64,000 bases of DNA from Aeromonas piscicola (GCF_000820005.1 NZ_CDBL01000034.1:203611-267610); one strand, 5' to 3'. Counted from the first letter of the stretch, positions 48,490 to 57,225 are shown. The notes: generated by a model from the letters alone, not told the origin. Program-made: numbers and translations.

Positions 48490-48652
48490 AAGCCATTCCT
48501 TGAGCAGGGGTAAGCGGACCAGATTCCGTCAATGGGGCTCATTCTAGGGGGCATGGTGGCGGGCATGGACAGGCAAAGCGCCGATTTGTGACCTCAGTTC
48601 AAATGGTTACGTTTTCAGAAATGGGAAAGTGTGACACCGGAACGCCGGCCAT
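48490..48652 (-). promoter_or_regulatory. malS promoter region
   Basis: This 163-bp gap precedes malS. ATTTGTGACCTCAGTTCAAAT at 48584-48604 is a loose palindrome with a CRP-like left half (TGTGA) but a poor right half (TTCAA), so a cAMP-CRP role is only suggested. No MalT-type GGGGATGAGG box was recognised. Confidence 0.35.
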
Positions 48653-48682
48653 AAAAAAAGCCGGTCAGTCGACCGGCTTTTT
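48653..48682 (-). terminator. Terminator of the gtr-like operon
   Basis: On the minus strand the stem AAAAAGCCGGTC / GACCGGCTTTTT with a GACT loop is followed by a seven-T run. It ends the operon whose last gene stops at 48699. Confidence 0.93.
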
Positions 48683-48698
48683 GGTGCAAGTTGTTACC

Positions 48699-49859
48699 TC
48701 AGACGGTGAAGAACTTGAAGTTGACGAAGGCCACCGCGATGAAGGAGGCCACCATGCCGCTGACGCAGAGCAGGGCCGGGCGAATGGCAGGCCAGCGATG
48801 AGTCAGCAGGACAATGGCCAGCATGGTCGGATAGAGGCCGAACATGTAGCGCGGCATGGCGTTGAGGCCAGTCATCAGCGGTATGGTGCAGCAGATGAAC
48901 ATCAGGGTCGCCTCGGCCCAGCGCTTTTGGCTGAACAGGTAGAGGTTCAGGGCCCAGCCGAACATCACCATGATGGAGAGGTAGGACTTGCGACCACCCA
49001 GCTCGAAGCCGCTCAGCCACCAGTCGAGGGGGCTGTCCATGTAACGGCCCCAGGCCACCTGGATATGCTTGAAGGCCAGCGCATCGCCAGTGAGGTGATA
49101 GAGGTAGACCATGTAGGCAAACAGGCCGAGCGGGATCATCCAGAGAGTGAATACCACCTTGAAGGCCCGCTCGGTGAAGCGGAAGAACTCGCGCCAGCCG
49201 TAGGCCTGCAGGGCCAGGATCAGCACGGGGAACACCATCATGACCCCCAGGTTGCGGGTGCCCGAGATGAAGACGCCTAGCAGGGCCACCATCAGCCACT
49301 GTTCCCGATAGGCGAACAGGAACATCCCCAGCATCAGCGCCATGAACATCGACTCGGTATAACCGGAGACGAAATAGGCGGAGAAGGGGGAGAAGGCGAG
49401 CAGCCAGACGCCGAAGCGGGCTGTCTCGTCACCCAGCTTGAGCTGACGCAGTACCAGCAGCATCAGCGACAGGCTGGCAAAGAAGGCGATGTTGGCCACC
49501 AGCATCAGGCCGATCAGACTCTCGACCTTGAGCAGGTTGGAGAGCGCACCCGACAGCATGGGGTAGAGCGGCATGAAGGCCCAGTTGGCCGCGTTGCCCT
49601 TGCTGAGCCAGCGCGGGTAGAGATCGTAGCCGTTCTCTATGATGCGCTGGAACCAGACGCAGTCGAACTGGCAGTAGGCCTGCAGAGGGCCTATGTCGGT
49701 GGCGCCATAAAGCTGAACGCCAAAATAGCCCATACCATACAGCGCCACTCGGCTCAGCATGAAGGCGGCGATGATCATCAGCCAGTCACGGCCGCTGATC
49801 CGCAGTGACGGGCGGTAGGGGCCCACGTTGTCAGGGGTCATAGTTGTCATGTCATTCAT
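48699..49859 (-). CDS. Membrane glycosyltransferase, PIG-V/mannosyltransferase-like
   Basis: This 386-residue polytopic inner-membrane protein has about 9-10 hydrophobic helices. Features of GT-C enzymes are present: an acidic first loop (QFDCVWFQRIIENGYDL, with Asp), FMPLYPMLSG and SGYTESMFMAL segments. PIG-V-like enzymes transfer mannose from a polyprenyl-phosphate donor. Its start overlaps the gtrA stop by one base (TGATG), so the two are translationally coupled. It takes the place of the specific GtrC transferase in gtr operons and probably transfers a sugar from undecaprenyl phosphate to a surface glycan. Donor and acceptor are unknown. Confidence 0.78.
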   Translation of the reverse strand: MNDMTTMTPDNVGPYRPSLRISGRDWLMIIAAFMLSRVALYGMGYFGVQLYGATDIGPLQAYCQFDCVWFQRIIENGYDLYPRWLSKGNAANWAFMPLYPMLSGALSNLLKVESLIGLMLVANIAFFASLSLMLLVLRQLKLGDETARFGVWLLAFSPFSAYFVSGYTESMFMALMLGMFLFAYREQWLMVALLGVFISGTRNLGVMMVFPVLILALQAYGWREFFRFTERAFKVVFTLWMIPLGLFAYMVYLYHLTGDALAFKHIQVAWGRYMDSPLDWWLSGFELGGRKSYLSIMVMFGWALNLYLFSQKRWAEATLMFICCTIPLMTGLNAMPRYMFGLYPTMLAIVLLTHRWPAIRPALLCVSGMVASFIAVAFVNFKFFTV

Positions 49860-50230
49860 CAGGCAAATACCCAGATCCTGGAGAGGAGGTAGGTGAGCAC
49901 GGTGACTGTCAGGGTGGCGATCACCACAGGCAGCAGACCGGAAAGACCCGCAAACAGCAGACCGCTCAATATCAGGTTTCTCACCGCCAGCGAGAAGAGT
50001 GCGACCAGCAAGAATTTGCCGATGGCGCCCTGTTTCTGGAAGGTGATGTAGCGATGGCCAAAGAATGAGAACCAGAAGGCAATCATGAAGGCGATGGTGG
50101 TGACCCAGTGCTCAGAGATGGCGGGCCAGGTGTGGAACAGCGCGATAGAGGTGCCAAGGTCGACGAGGGTTGCCCCCCCGCCGACCAGACCGAACCGAAA
50201 CAGGCGCCAGAATTCCTCGCGGGAGATCAT
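49859..50230 (-). CDS. gtrA: GtrA-like flippase/membrane protein
   Basis: This 123-residue protein has four membrane helices and the GtrA signature (RFGLVGGGATLVDLG at the start, FWFSFFGHRYITFQ in the middle). GtrA is thought to flip sugar-loaded undecaprenyl phosphate across the inner membrane. It overlaps both neighbours: its start with the gtrB stop (ATGA) and its stop with the transferase start. It is the middle gene of a gtrB-gtrA-transferase cassette. Confidence 0.88.
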   Translation of the reverse strand: MISREEFWRLFRFGLVGGGATLVDLGTSIALFHTWPAISEHWVTTIAFMIAFWFSFFGHRYITFQKQGAIGKFLLVALFSLAVRNLILSGLLFAGLSGLLPVVIATLTVTVLTYLLSRIWVFA

Positions 50231-51294
50231 TGAGGCGCTTGCTCCTTCTGCTGGTCGTCAGCAGCTTTCACTGTGACCGCCTTCTTGCCGGCGCTCTTCT
50301 TGCTGCCGGTTGCCGCGCCGTCCTGCTGTTGCGCTTCATCCTGCTTGGCATACTGGCCGTACACACCTTCGATGAGGTAGACGGGGCGCTGTTTCACTTC
50401 CACAAACATGCGGCCTATGTACTCGCCTATGATGCCGAGCGACAGCAGTTGAATACCGCCGAGGAAGAGCACCACCGACATCAGGGAGGCGTAGCCCGGC
50501 ACGTCTATGCCGAAGAAGACCACCTGGGTCACTATCTTGAGGATGTAGAGGAAGGCGATGAAGGAGACGCCGACCCCGACGTAGCTCCATACCCGCAGCG
50601 GCCAGCTGGAGAAGCTCATCAGGCCATCGAGGGCGAAGTTCCACAGCTTCCAGTAGTTGAACTTGGTTTCACCGGCATGACGGGCGGGGCGCTCGTAAGG
50701 CACGCCGACGGCACGGAAACCGGCCCAGGCAAACAGCCCCTTCATGAAGCGGTTGCGCTCCGGCAGTTGCTTGATCGCCTCGACCACGCGGCGGTCGATC
50801 AGGCGGAAGTCACCGGCATTCTCCGGCAGCTTGGTGCTGGTGGAGAGGGCGTTGAAGAAACGGTAGAAGCCACCGGCGGTGACCCGCTTCATCGGGGTAT
50901 CGGCGCTGCGATCCACCCGGATGCCGTAGACGGTGTCATAGTCACCAGTCTGCCAAAGCTTGACGAATTCCAGGATCAGGGCAGGGGGATCCTGCAGATC
51001 CACGTCCATCGGGACTATGGCATCGCCCTTGGCATGATGCAGGCCGGCGGTCATGGCCGCTTCCTTGCCGAAGTTGCGTGCCAGGTTGACCAGGGTCACC
51101 CGGGGATCGCGGGTAATGGCCTGCTCGATCACCTCACGGGTGCGGTCACGGCTGCCATCGTTGACGAACACTATCTCCAGCCGATCCTTGAGGGGCGCCA
51201 GTTCGTTATCTATCGCGTTGATGAAGGCATCTATGCTCTCTTCCTCGTTGTATACGGGAACGATCAGAGAGAGTCGAAAATCGGCATGCGACAT
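50227..51294 (-). CDS. gtrB: Undecaprenyl-phosphate glycosyltransferase GtrB (GT2)
   Basis: GtrB loads a sugar from its nucleotide donor onto undecaprenyl phosphate. The 355-residue protein starts with the GT2 fold (SLIVPVYNEEESIDAF, FVNDGSRD and the metal-binding PMDVDLQDPP near residue 95). Two membrane helices follow near the C-terminus (about 232-300). It ends in a Lys/Ala-rich charged tail (KKSAGKKAVTVKAADDQQ) not needed for the fold. The stop overlaps the gtrA start. It lies 56 bp after an unrecognised membrane-anchored gene in the same operon. Confidence 0.9.
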   Translation of the reverse strand: MSHADFRLSLIVPVYNEEESIDAFINAIDNELAPLKDRLEIVFVNDGSRDRTREVIEQAITRDPRVTLVNLARNFGKEAAMTAGLHHAKGDAIVPMDVDLQDPPALILEFVKLWQTGDYDTVYGIRVDRSADTPMKRVTAGGFYRFFNALSTSTKLPENAGDFRLIDRRVVEAIKQLPERNRFMKGLFAWAGFRAVGVPYERPARHAGETKFNYWKLWNFALDGLMSFSSWPLRVWSYVGVGVSFIAFLYILKIVTQVVFFGIDVPGYASLMSVVLFLGGIQLLSLGIIGEYIGRMFVEVKQRPVYLIEGVYGQYAKQDEAQQQDGAATGSKKSAGKKAVTVKAADDQQKEQAPQ

Positions 51295-51350
51295 GAAAAC
51301 TTCCTTATTTGGAAAATTATTTTATAAAACAGCGTATTGGATAATACGTC

Positions 51351-51896
51351 TTACTGGGCGACTGTCAGCCGTACTGACTGGACATTGAGAGGTGTCGGTG
51401 CGGACAGTGCCAGGAAGTTGGGACGCTTGGGATCCGATGTCAGCGACTCGCCCGGCAGATTGAGCCGGATCTCGTTGATACCGGCTTTGGCCAGCTTGAT
51501 GGTGGTGGTGAAGTCATGACCCAGGGCTACCTTGAGCAGCGCGCCGGCTTGCGGGCTGTTGACCCGGGCCTGGATGGTCAGCTGTTCGGGTTGTGCCTGT
51601 TGCCTTGGCAGCACGAAGTAGAGGCCACCCTGGCCACTGAGTTCGGTGCCGTCCGCGCTCGGCTTCTTGGCCCAGCCTTCGCTGGAGAGGAAGCGGCTCG
51701 GCTTGGTCAGATTGAGCTCGTTACCGGGCTGATAGGTCATGCTGGAGTTGTGCTCCCAGAAGCGGGTCTTGCCTTCCAGATAATAGAGTTTGTAGGCCAG
51801 GCTCACGTTGGGATGAGCAGCCAGATAGAGGGTGTAAAGGTAGAAACCACTCAGGGCCATGATGGCCGTCAGAAAACCGAACTTTTTGTACGTCAT
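51351..51896 (-). CDS. Unrecognised membrane-anchored protein, first gene of the gtr-like operon
   Basis: I do not recognise this 181-residue protein. It has one N-terminal membrane helix (FGFLTAIMALSGFYLYTLYLAA, residues 6-27) and a hydrophilic domain that should face the periplasm. The domain starts with YKLYYLEGKTRFWEHNSS and is rich in short beta-prone segments (LTIQARVNSPQAGALLKVALG, NEIRLNLPG), so a beta-sandwich is plausible. No Cys or catalytic motif stands out. It is transcribed with gtrB, gtrA and the GT-C transferase, so a role in presenting or modifying the glycan acceptor is inferred from context only. Confidence 0.65.
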   Translation of the reverse strand: MTYKKFGFLTAIMALSGFYLYTLYLAAHPNVSLAYKLYYLEGKTRFWEHNSSMTYQPGNELNLTKPSRFLSSEGWAKKPSADGTELSGQGGLYFVLPRQQAQPEQLTIQARVNSPQAGALLKVALGHDFTTTIKLAKAGINEIRLNLPGESLTSDPKRPNFLALSAPTPLNVQSVRLTVAQ

Positions 51897-52223
51897 ATCA
51901 CTCTCTACGCCTCACGATTGGTAGGCTGATTTCGCGCATATGCTAATCCAATTGCAAAAAAAGCATAGTGGATCACAAAAATATATTTGGTCACATATTA
52001 ACCCCTTTCCAGTCAGTGCTCCAAATGTTCCTGCTTTGCCCTTTTTATCGCCTGATCCTGCCTTATGCCGCGCAGGGGCTGGGCTCATTTCCGGGCTGAG
52101 TCCCTGCTGCCGCGGCGGGCCCGTTCAGACACTGTGCTGGCAGTCGCGATCGCTGTGGCAGGATCTGTCGCCATTTTACCAAGGCCGATTTATGATGACG
52201 TATCGCCAAGTCAAGGATGACCC
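51897..52223. promoter_or_regulatory. Divergent intergenic region, AT-rich
   Basis: This 327-bp gap separates the gtr-like operon (minus) from the solute-binding protein gene (plus). The part at about 51940-52005 is AT-rich and contains TTGCAAAAAAAGCATA, GATCACAAAA and TTTGGTCACAT, which could hold promoter or CRP-like half-sites, but no consensus pair is convincing. No gene is supported here. Confidence 0.4.
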
Positions 52224-52997
52224 ATGAAGCCGAGACTCTTCTGTTGGATGCTCTGGTTGCTGACCCCGCTGGTGTCGGCAAACAGCCTGTGCCCCTCTCC
52301 ATTGCGGGTCGGTTACGACAACTGGCCACCCTATCACTATTACGCCAGTGCGACGGCGACCGCGCCCAGGGTGCTGCAGGGTTTTGCGGTCGAGGCGCTC
52401 AATGCCATGCTCAAGCGTCTGGACTGCCAGGCGACCTATGTCGAGCTGCCCTGGAAGCGGGTGTTGCATGGCCTGGAGCAGGGTTCGCTCGATATGGCCA
52501 TGGAGGCCTATTTCAACGACGAGCGTGGCCGCTACGCCTGGTTCTCCGATGCCTACAACCCGGGGCGCAGCGTGCTCTGGATCCGCAAGTCATCCTCCTA
52601 TTCCGAATCCGATCTTGCGACCTGGCTGGCCAATGGCCACACCCTGGGGGTCACCAAGGACTACTACTATGGTGCCGAAACCGCCGAACTGATGCGCCGT
52701 TATGCGGCCCAGGTCAGCGTGGTCAACGATCGGCAAAACTATGGCAAGCTGGTGCTCGGCAGGATCGACGGCTTCCTCGGGGATATTCTGGCGACCCCCT
52801 GGGGTCTGAAAGAAGAGGGGCTTGCCGATCTGATCGTGCCTCACACCATGCCCGTATATGAGGCACCGACCTTCTTCATGTTCAGCAAGAAGCGGCTGTC
52901 GCCCGCGTTTGTCAAGGCGTTCAATCGGGAGTTGGCTGAATTTAAAGCAACAAATGAGTATGACATTATCTGGCGGCGCTATGCGCCCGCCAGCTAG
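52224..52997 (+). CDS. Periplasmic solute-binding protein, family 3
   Basis: This 257-residue protein has a signal peptide (MKPRLFCWMLWLLTPLVSA, cut before NSLCP) and a SBP_bac_3 fold: LRVGYDNWPPYHYY, GFAVEALNAMLKRL, ELPWKRVLHGLEQGSLDMAMEAYF. The DLQRGKVDA-like stretch and SVLWIRKSS fit amino-acid-type binding proteins. No permease or ATPase gene is adjacent, so it is an orphan; it may work with a distant transporter or as a sensor. The ligand is unknown. Its start is ATG 52224. Confidence 0.85.
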   Translation: MKPRLFCWMLWLLTPLVSANSLCPSPLRVGYDNWPPYHYYASATATAPRVLQGFAVEALNAMLKRLDCQATYVELPWKRVLHGLEQGSLDMAMEAYFNDERGRYAWFSDAYNPGRSVLWIRKSSSYSESDLATWLANGHTLGVTKDYYYGAETAELMRRYAAQVSVVNDRQNYGKLVLGRIDGFLGDILATPWGLKEEGLADLIVPHTMPVYEAPTFFMFSKKRLSPAFVKAFNRELAEFKATNEYDIIWRRYAPAS

Positions 52998-53078
52998 TAA
53001 AGTCGTTGGCATTCACGCATCATGAGCGCCTTGACCGCCGGGTCTGACAGGCTGAAGTGAACCGATCTTGAGGTAAGC

Positions 53079-54563
53079 ATGGGGAAGAAGTATTGGCTGG
53101 CATTGGCAAACCTGATCTGGCTGGGCTGTTGGCCTGCGGCCATGGTGCAGGCCAGCGAGGGTCAGGTGGTGGTGACCAATGCTGCGGTGCAGCACGATTG
53201 GTACCAAAACAGCACGGCGGAACAGGCTCGCCACGAGTTGGAACAGCAGTTGCAGGAGGCTGTACTAGCCCAGCTGCACCCGGATTTCTTCAGCCTCTGG
53301 AAGAAGCTGCAGGCCAAGCCCGTTGATCAGCGCGGCGCCATTTATGACGAGGTGTTTGGCAAGCTGGCCCGTTTCCAGCAAGCCTGGCGTGCCATGGATC
53401 TGGTCTCCCGCGAGCAGATGCAGACCCTCAAACTCAATCTGAACAAGCCGCTGGCCCACGAGCCCGCTGGTGACAACCTGCTGGAACAGGTCAAGCAGCT
53501 CAGACCCCAGGTTGCCGAGTACGACGGGGTGCGCGAGGAAGTGCGCAAGCTGCTTGCCATGCCAATGGCCAAACGCTGGCCGACCCTCACCATGCCGACC
53601 CTGCGGGCGGGGGAAACTTCAGCCGAATTGGGGCAGATCCGCACCATACTCAACGAGTTGGGCGATGTGGCTCCCCGTCATGACGACGCCACCTATGATG
53701 CCGACACCCAGCAGGCCATCAAGCAGTTCCAGCGCCGCCACGGTCTGACCGCCGACGGCATCATTGGTCGGCAGACCCGCAGCTGGCTCAATACCGGGCC
53801 CGAGGTCCGTGCCAGCCTGCTGCTGCGCAACCTGTGGCGTCGCGATCTGGTGGATCAGCTCTCCGGTGCCCGCTACGTGCTGGTCAATATTCCCGACTAT
53901 CGACTGAGCGTGGTGGAGTCCGGCAATGAGGTGTTCACCAGCCGGGTCATCGTCGGCAAGGAGCAGCGGGCGACCCCCATCCTGGCCAGCGAGATCCGCT
54001 CGATCGTTCTCAACCCGGCCTGGCATGTGCCACGTTCCATCCTGAGCAAGGATATTCTGCCCAAGCTGAGCCGGGATCCCGCCTATCTCAATCGCGAACA
54101 GTTTGAGGTGATCGACGGCGAAGGCAATCCGGTGCAGTTTACCGAGGAGGCGTGGCAGCAGGCGCTGGCGACAGGTTTCCCCTATCGCCTGCGGCAGAAG
54201 CCGGGGGATCACAATGCGCTGGGCCGCTACAAGTTCTACCTGCCCAACAACGAGGCCATCTACCTGCACTCCACGCCGCGCAAGGCGCTGTTCGAGCAGG
54301 GGGCGCGCGCCTTCAGCTCGGGTTGCATCCGGGTGGAGCATGCGGACGATCTGGCCGAGCTGCTGCTGGCGGACTCCCGCTACCAGCCGGACAAGGTGGC
54401 CAGCATATTGAAAGAGACCCAGACCAAGTGGCTGCCGCTGACCACTCCGATCCCGGTGTTTACCGTCTACTGGAGCAGCTGGATCGACGAAGAGGGTCGC
54501 CAGCAACTGCGCAACGACATCTATGGATTTGATCGAGTCAGCTTCCAAAGTCGCTTGCTGTGA
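53079..54563 (+). CDS. ldtD: Murein L,D-transpeptidase LdtD (YcbB-like)
   Basis: LdtD makes 3-3 cross-links between peptidoglycan stems and can bypass beta-lactam-inhibited transpeptidases. The 494-residue protein has a signal peptide (cut near MVQA-SEG), an N-terminal scaffold, a PG-binding domain (about 195-245: TYDADTQQAIKQFQRRHGLTADG) and a YkuD catalytic domain (about 270-460). Catalytic Cys416 lies in SSGCIRVEHADDLAELLL, with His in IYLHSTPRK upstream. The order ldtD-mepK is the same as ycbB-ycbK of E. coli. ATG 53079 starts the signal peptide. Confidence 0.93.
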   Translation: MGKKYWLALANLIWLGCWPAAMVQASEGQVVVTNAAVQHDWYQNSTAEQARHELEQQLQEAVLAQLHPDFFSLWKKLQAKPVDQRGAIYDEVFGKLARFQQAWRAMDLVSREQMQTLKLNLNKPLAHEPAGDNLLEQVKQLRPQVAEYDGVREEVRKLLAMPMAKRWPTLTMPTLRAGETSAELGQIRTILNELGDVAPRHDDATYDADTQQAIKQFQRRHGLTADGIIGRQTRSWLNTGPEVRASLLLRNLWRRDLVDQLSGARYVLVNIPDYRLSVVESGNEVFTSRVIVGKEQRATPILASEIRSIVLNPAWHVPRSILSKDILPKLSRDPAYLNREQFEVIDGEGNPVQFTEEAWQQALATGFPYRLRQKPGDHNALGRYKFYLPNNEAIYLHSTPRKALFEQGARAFSSGCIRVEHADDLAELLLADSRYQPDKVASILKETQTKWLPLTTPIPVFTVYWSSWIDEEGRQQLRNDIYGFDRVSFQSRLL

Positions 54564-54579
54564 TCCTCGCCACAGAGTG

Positions 54580-54605
54580 AAAAGCCCGGCCCGTGCCGGG
54601 CTTTT
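54580..54605 (+). terminator. Intrinsic terminator after ldtD
   Basis: An 11-bp stem (AAAAGCCCGGC / GCCGGGCTTTT) with a CCGT loop. It separates ldtD from mepK, so the latter probably has its own promoter. Confidence 0.92.
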
Positions 54606-54698
54606 CTATTGAGCCCCTGCGGTTTGACATGAAGGGACCCTGCAGGTAGTTTCGAGCCCCTGTATCAAATTCATTCACCTGTTTCACTTCAATCTGCG

Positions 54699-55259
54699 AT
54701 GGACGGACAACGGATGCTTGAACAAGAGATAAGCCGACGTCGCCTGCTGCTGGGGGCCGGCTGCCTGCTGGGAGGAGCCATGCTGTCATCCCCGGCCATG
54801 GCGAGTCGCAGTACGGCGGGACGTGAACTCAGTTTCTTCAATCTCAATACCGGCGAGCGGGTGAGCGCCAGCTATTGGGAGGATGGCCGGTACCTGAAAG
54901 ACGGGCTGGCCGAGCTCAACCATATTTTCCGCGACTACCGTCGCAACGAAGTGTTCAACATAGACAAGAAGCTGTTCGATCAGCTCTATCTGTTGCAGCA
55001 CAAGCTGGGTCGTCACGGCGAGATCCAGCTCATCTCGGGTTATCGCTCCCCCGTGACCAACAGCCAGAAGCGCAGCAGGAGCCGCGGTGTGGCCAAGCAC
55101 AGCTATCACACCCTGGGGCAGGCGGTGGATGTGCGGATCCCGGGCGTGCAGCTGGCGCACCTGCGCAAGGCGGCGCTCAATCTCAAAGTGGGCGGGGTCG
55201 GCTACTATCCCCATGACAACTTCGTGCACCTCGATACCGGGCCTGTGCGCAGCTGGTAG
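54699..55259 (+). CDS. mepK: Murein endopeptidase MepK (YcbK-like, M15A, DUF882)
   Basis: MepK cleaves 3-3 cross-links, the bonds made by LdtD encoded just upstream. The protein has a twin-arginine signal (ISRRRLLLGAGCLLGG, cut near SPAMA), so it is exported folded by Tat. The M15A zinc site has HSYHTLGQAVDVRI (His and Asp) and the last His in NFVHLDTGP, preceded by LISGYRSPVTN. ATG 54699 and ATG 54714 are both in frame; neither has a good ribosome binding site, so the start is uncertain by five residues. The length is 181-186 residues (E. coli YcbK has 182). Confidence 0.93.
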   Translation: MDGQRMLEQEISRRRLLLGAGCLLGGAMLSSPAMASRSTAGRELSFFNLNTGERVSASYWEDGRYLKDGLAELNHIFRDYRRNEVFNIDKKLFDQLYLLQHKLGRHGEIQLISGYRSPVTNSQKRSRSRGVAKHSYHTLGQAVDVRIPGVQLAHLRKAALNLKVGGVGYYPHDNFVHLDTGPVRSW

Positions 55260-55359
55260 TCGTGGGCGGCCTCAACTAGGGTGGTGGCCGCACGGATGAC
55301 GGCTGGCAAACAGGGTGGTCGAGCTGGTAGGCTCTGGACACCATCCAGAGGAGAACCAG

Positions 55360-55611
55360 ATGAAACATATTTTGCTTGGGGGCCTGATCGCCCTGCTGTT
55401 GACCGGTTGCAGCAAGCTCAATCGCGAGAACTACGACAAGTTGGAGATGGGGATCAGCTACACCCAGGCGAGCAGCATACTCGGCAAGGCTGAGCGCTGC
55501 GACGATGCGCTCGGCACCACCAGTTGCATTTGGGGCAACGAGGGCAAGAACATCAAGATCCGTTTCATCGCCGACAAGGCGACCTTCTTCAGCTCGGAAG
55601 GGATCAACTGA
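55360..55611 (+). CDS. Small lipoprotein of the DUF3862/SmpA-like fold
   Basis: This 83-residue protein has a lipoprotein signal (LLGGLIALLLTGC lipobox, Cys near 17), so it is anchored in the envelope. The rest, LNRENYDKLEMGISYTQASSILGK, is the tandem helix-hairpin pattern shared by SmpA/BamE-like and beta-lactamase inhibitor-like domains. Two Cys (CDDALGTTSC) may form a disulfide. GAGGAG precedes ATG 55360; the frame from 55315 adds a hydrophilic tail that would hide the signal. Function unknown. It lies 100 bp after mepK. Confidence 0.75.
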   Translation: MKHILLGGLIALLLTGCSKLNRENYDKLEMGISYTQASSILGKAERCDDALGTTSCIWGNEGKNIKIRFIADKATFFSSEGIN

Positions 55612-55634
55612 GGCAAGCGCCCGGTTATCAATAC

Positions 55635-55661
55635 AAAAAAGCGCCTGTCAGGCGCTTTTTT
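55635..55661. terminator. Bidirectional terminator after the small lipoprotein gene
   Basis: AAAAAAGCGCCT / AGGCGCTTTTTT forms a stem with a 3-nt loop and A/T runs on both sides. It lies between the lipoprotein gene and the convergent yicG and can end both. Confidence 0.92.
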
Positions 55662-55702
55662 GTTGTCGGCGATCCGTACCGCCTCGCCAGAACCTGGCGC
55701 GC

Positions 55703-56317
55703 TCAGTGCGTCGCGTACTGGTAATGGAAGGTGGGCAGCCCCCACTTGAAACGTACCGCCAGCAGTCGCAGCACGAAGCCGATGCCGATGGCACCAAAGG
55801 CGGCCCAGTCGTTGGGCAGGCCCTGATCCAGCGCCAGGCAGTAGAGGGCGGCCGTCACCAGCGAGATGGCGGCGTAGAGCTCGCGGCGAAACACCAGGGG
55901 AATACGCTGGCAGAGCAGATCCCGCAGCACGCCACCAAAGGCACCCGTCACCACCGCCATGATGCAGGCGATACCGGCCCCATGGCCCATCTCAAGCGCA
56001 CGGGCCGCTCCGAAGATGGAAAAGACCACCAGTCCCAGCGCATCAAGCGCCATGAACAGCTTGCCGAGGTAGCGCATCAGCGGCGCCGAGATGACAGCCG
56101 CCATGGCAGCGCCGGCCACCAGCAACACATATTCCGGATGCTCGATCCAGAGCAGCGGATAGTGGCCAAGCAGCACGTCCCGTATGGTGCCGCCGCCTAT
56201 GGCCGTCGCCGAGGCGATGATCACCACGCCAAACAGATCCATCCGTCGCCGACCCGCTGCCAGCGCGCCAGTCATCCCTTCGGCCACCAGGCCCAACAAG
56301 AAGAGTGCATGTAACAT
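55703..56317 (-). CDS. yicG: YicG-like TRIC-family membrane protein (UPF0126)
   Basis: This 204-residue protein has seven membrane helices built from two UPF0126 repeats: GLVAEGMTGALAAGRRRMDLFGV, ATAIGGGTIRDVLLGHYPL, and the second repeat DALGLVVFSIFGAARALEMGHG with GGVLRDLLCQRIPLVF. The prokaryotic TRIC channels have this fold and conduct cations; the E. coli YicG subgroup is linked to glycine. It matches E. coli YicG in order and length. It lies alone on the minus strand, convergent with the small lipoprotein gene. Confidence 0.9.
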   Translation of the reverse strand: MLHALFLLGLVAEGMTGALAAGRRRMDLFGVVIIASATAIGGGTIRDVLLGHYPLLWIEHPEYVLLVAGAAMAAVISAPLMRYLGKLFMALDALGLVVFSIFGAARALEMGHGAGIACIMAVVTGAFGGVLRDLLCQRIPLVFRRELYAAISLVTAALYCLALDQGLPNDWAAFGAIGIGFVLRLLAVRFKWGLPTFHYQYATH

Positions 56318-56415
56318 GAGATATCCCAGGGTGCGAGAAAGGCCCGCATCCTATCAATTCAGGCTATAGGCGACAAGCAATGAAGGCTAAGCATTATTTT
56401 TTATAATGCAAAAAG

Positions 56416-56444
56416 CAAACGGGCACTGCCAGGGTGCCCGTTTG
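56416..56444 (-). terminator. Terminator after cysZ
   Basis: On the minus strand CAAACGGGCAC / GTGCCCGTTTG forms an 11-bp perfect stem with a 7-nt loop, followed by CTTTTTGC. It closes the cysZ transcript just after its stop. Confidence 0.85.
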
Positions 56445-56460
56445 CCGCGCGGGAAGGGGG

Positions 56461-57225
56461 TCAGCGTTTGAGCTGTTCGGCGCGGTAGTGATCCACCCAC
56501 ATGGCGGTGGCGCCGCAGATGGCCACCGGCATCACGAACAGATTCACCACCGGGATGGCGGAGAAGAGGGTAACCAGGGCACCAAAGCTCAGGCACTTGC
56601 CACGGCGCTGCTTGAGGGCATCGCGCATGGTAATGAAGCTGATCTTGTGGTTGTCGAATGGATAGTCGATGTACTGGATTGCCATCATCCAGGCGCTGAA
56701 CAGGAACCAGAGCACGGGGGCGAGTGTCTGCCCGACCACAGGGATGAGGAACAGGATCAGGCAGCCGATGGCCTTGGGCAGGTAATATTTCAACTTGGTC
56801 CATTCGCGGCCGAAGGTGCGGGGCACATCCCGGACTATGTCCAGCATGCCGGTGTCGCTGACCACCTCGCCGGTGAGGGTCTGTTCCACCTTCTCCGCCA
56901 GCAGGCCGTTAAAGGGGGCCGCTATCCAGTTCGCCACCGAGCTGAACAGGAAGGAGAAGACCACCAGTATGGTCACCAGGGCGATGGGCCAGAGCAGGTA
57001 GTCCAGCCAGTCGAGCCAGCTGGGGATCTGCTGGTGCAGCCAGCCGAACAGGCCGTCCAGTTGCAGCAAGAGGGCGTAGAAGGCCCCCGCAAACAGCACG
57101 AAGTTGACCAGCAGGGGGATCAGCACGAAGGTGCGGATGCCGGGCTGGCGGATGAGCGAAAAGCCGCGCAGGAAGTAGTCCGCACCGCTGATTGAGTCTT
57201 TGACCATAGGGGGTGATTGGCTCAT
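56461..57225 (-). CDS. cysZ: Sulfate transporter CysZ
   Basis: CysZ is an inner-membrane sulfate channel used for cysteine synthesis. The 254-residue chain aligns with E. coli CysZ (253): [62 protein letters not shown], and the end [16 protein letters not shown]. Hydrophobic segments at about 32-55, 68-95, 145-170 and 200-225 fit its membrane and re-entrant helices. It is divergent from smc; in E. coli the order is cysZ-zipA-ligA, so here smc sits between cysZ and zipA. Confidence 0.95.
   Translation of the reverse strand: MSQSPPMVKDSISGADYFLRGFSLIRQPGIRTFVLIPLLVNFVLFAGAFYALLLQLDGLFGWLHQQIPSWLDWLDYLLWPIALVTILVVFSFLFSSVANWIAAPFNGLLAEKVEQTLTGEVVSDTGMLDIVRDVPRTFGREWTKLKYYLPKAIGCLILFLIPVVGQTLAPVLWFLFSAWMMAIQYIDYPFDNHKISFITMRDALKQRRGKCLSFGALVTLFSAIPVVNLFVMPVAICGATAMWVDHYRAEQLKR

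Noticed and set aside
48699..51896. gtr-like operon as part of a serotype-converting prophage
   Set aside because: No integrase, att repeat or phage gene is seen on either side, and base composition matches the neighbours.
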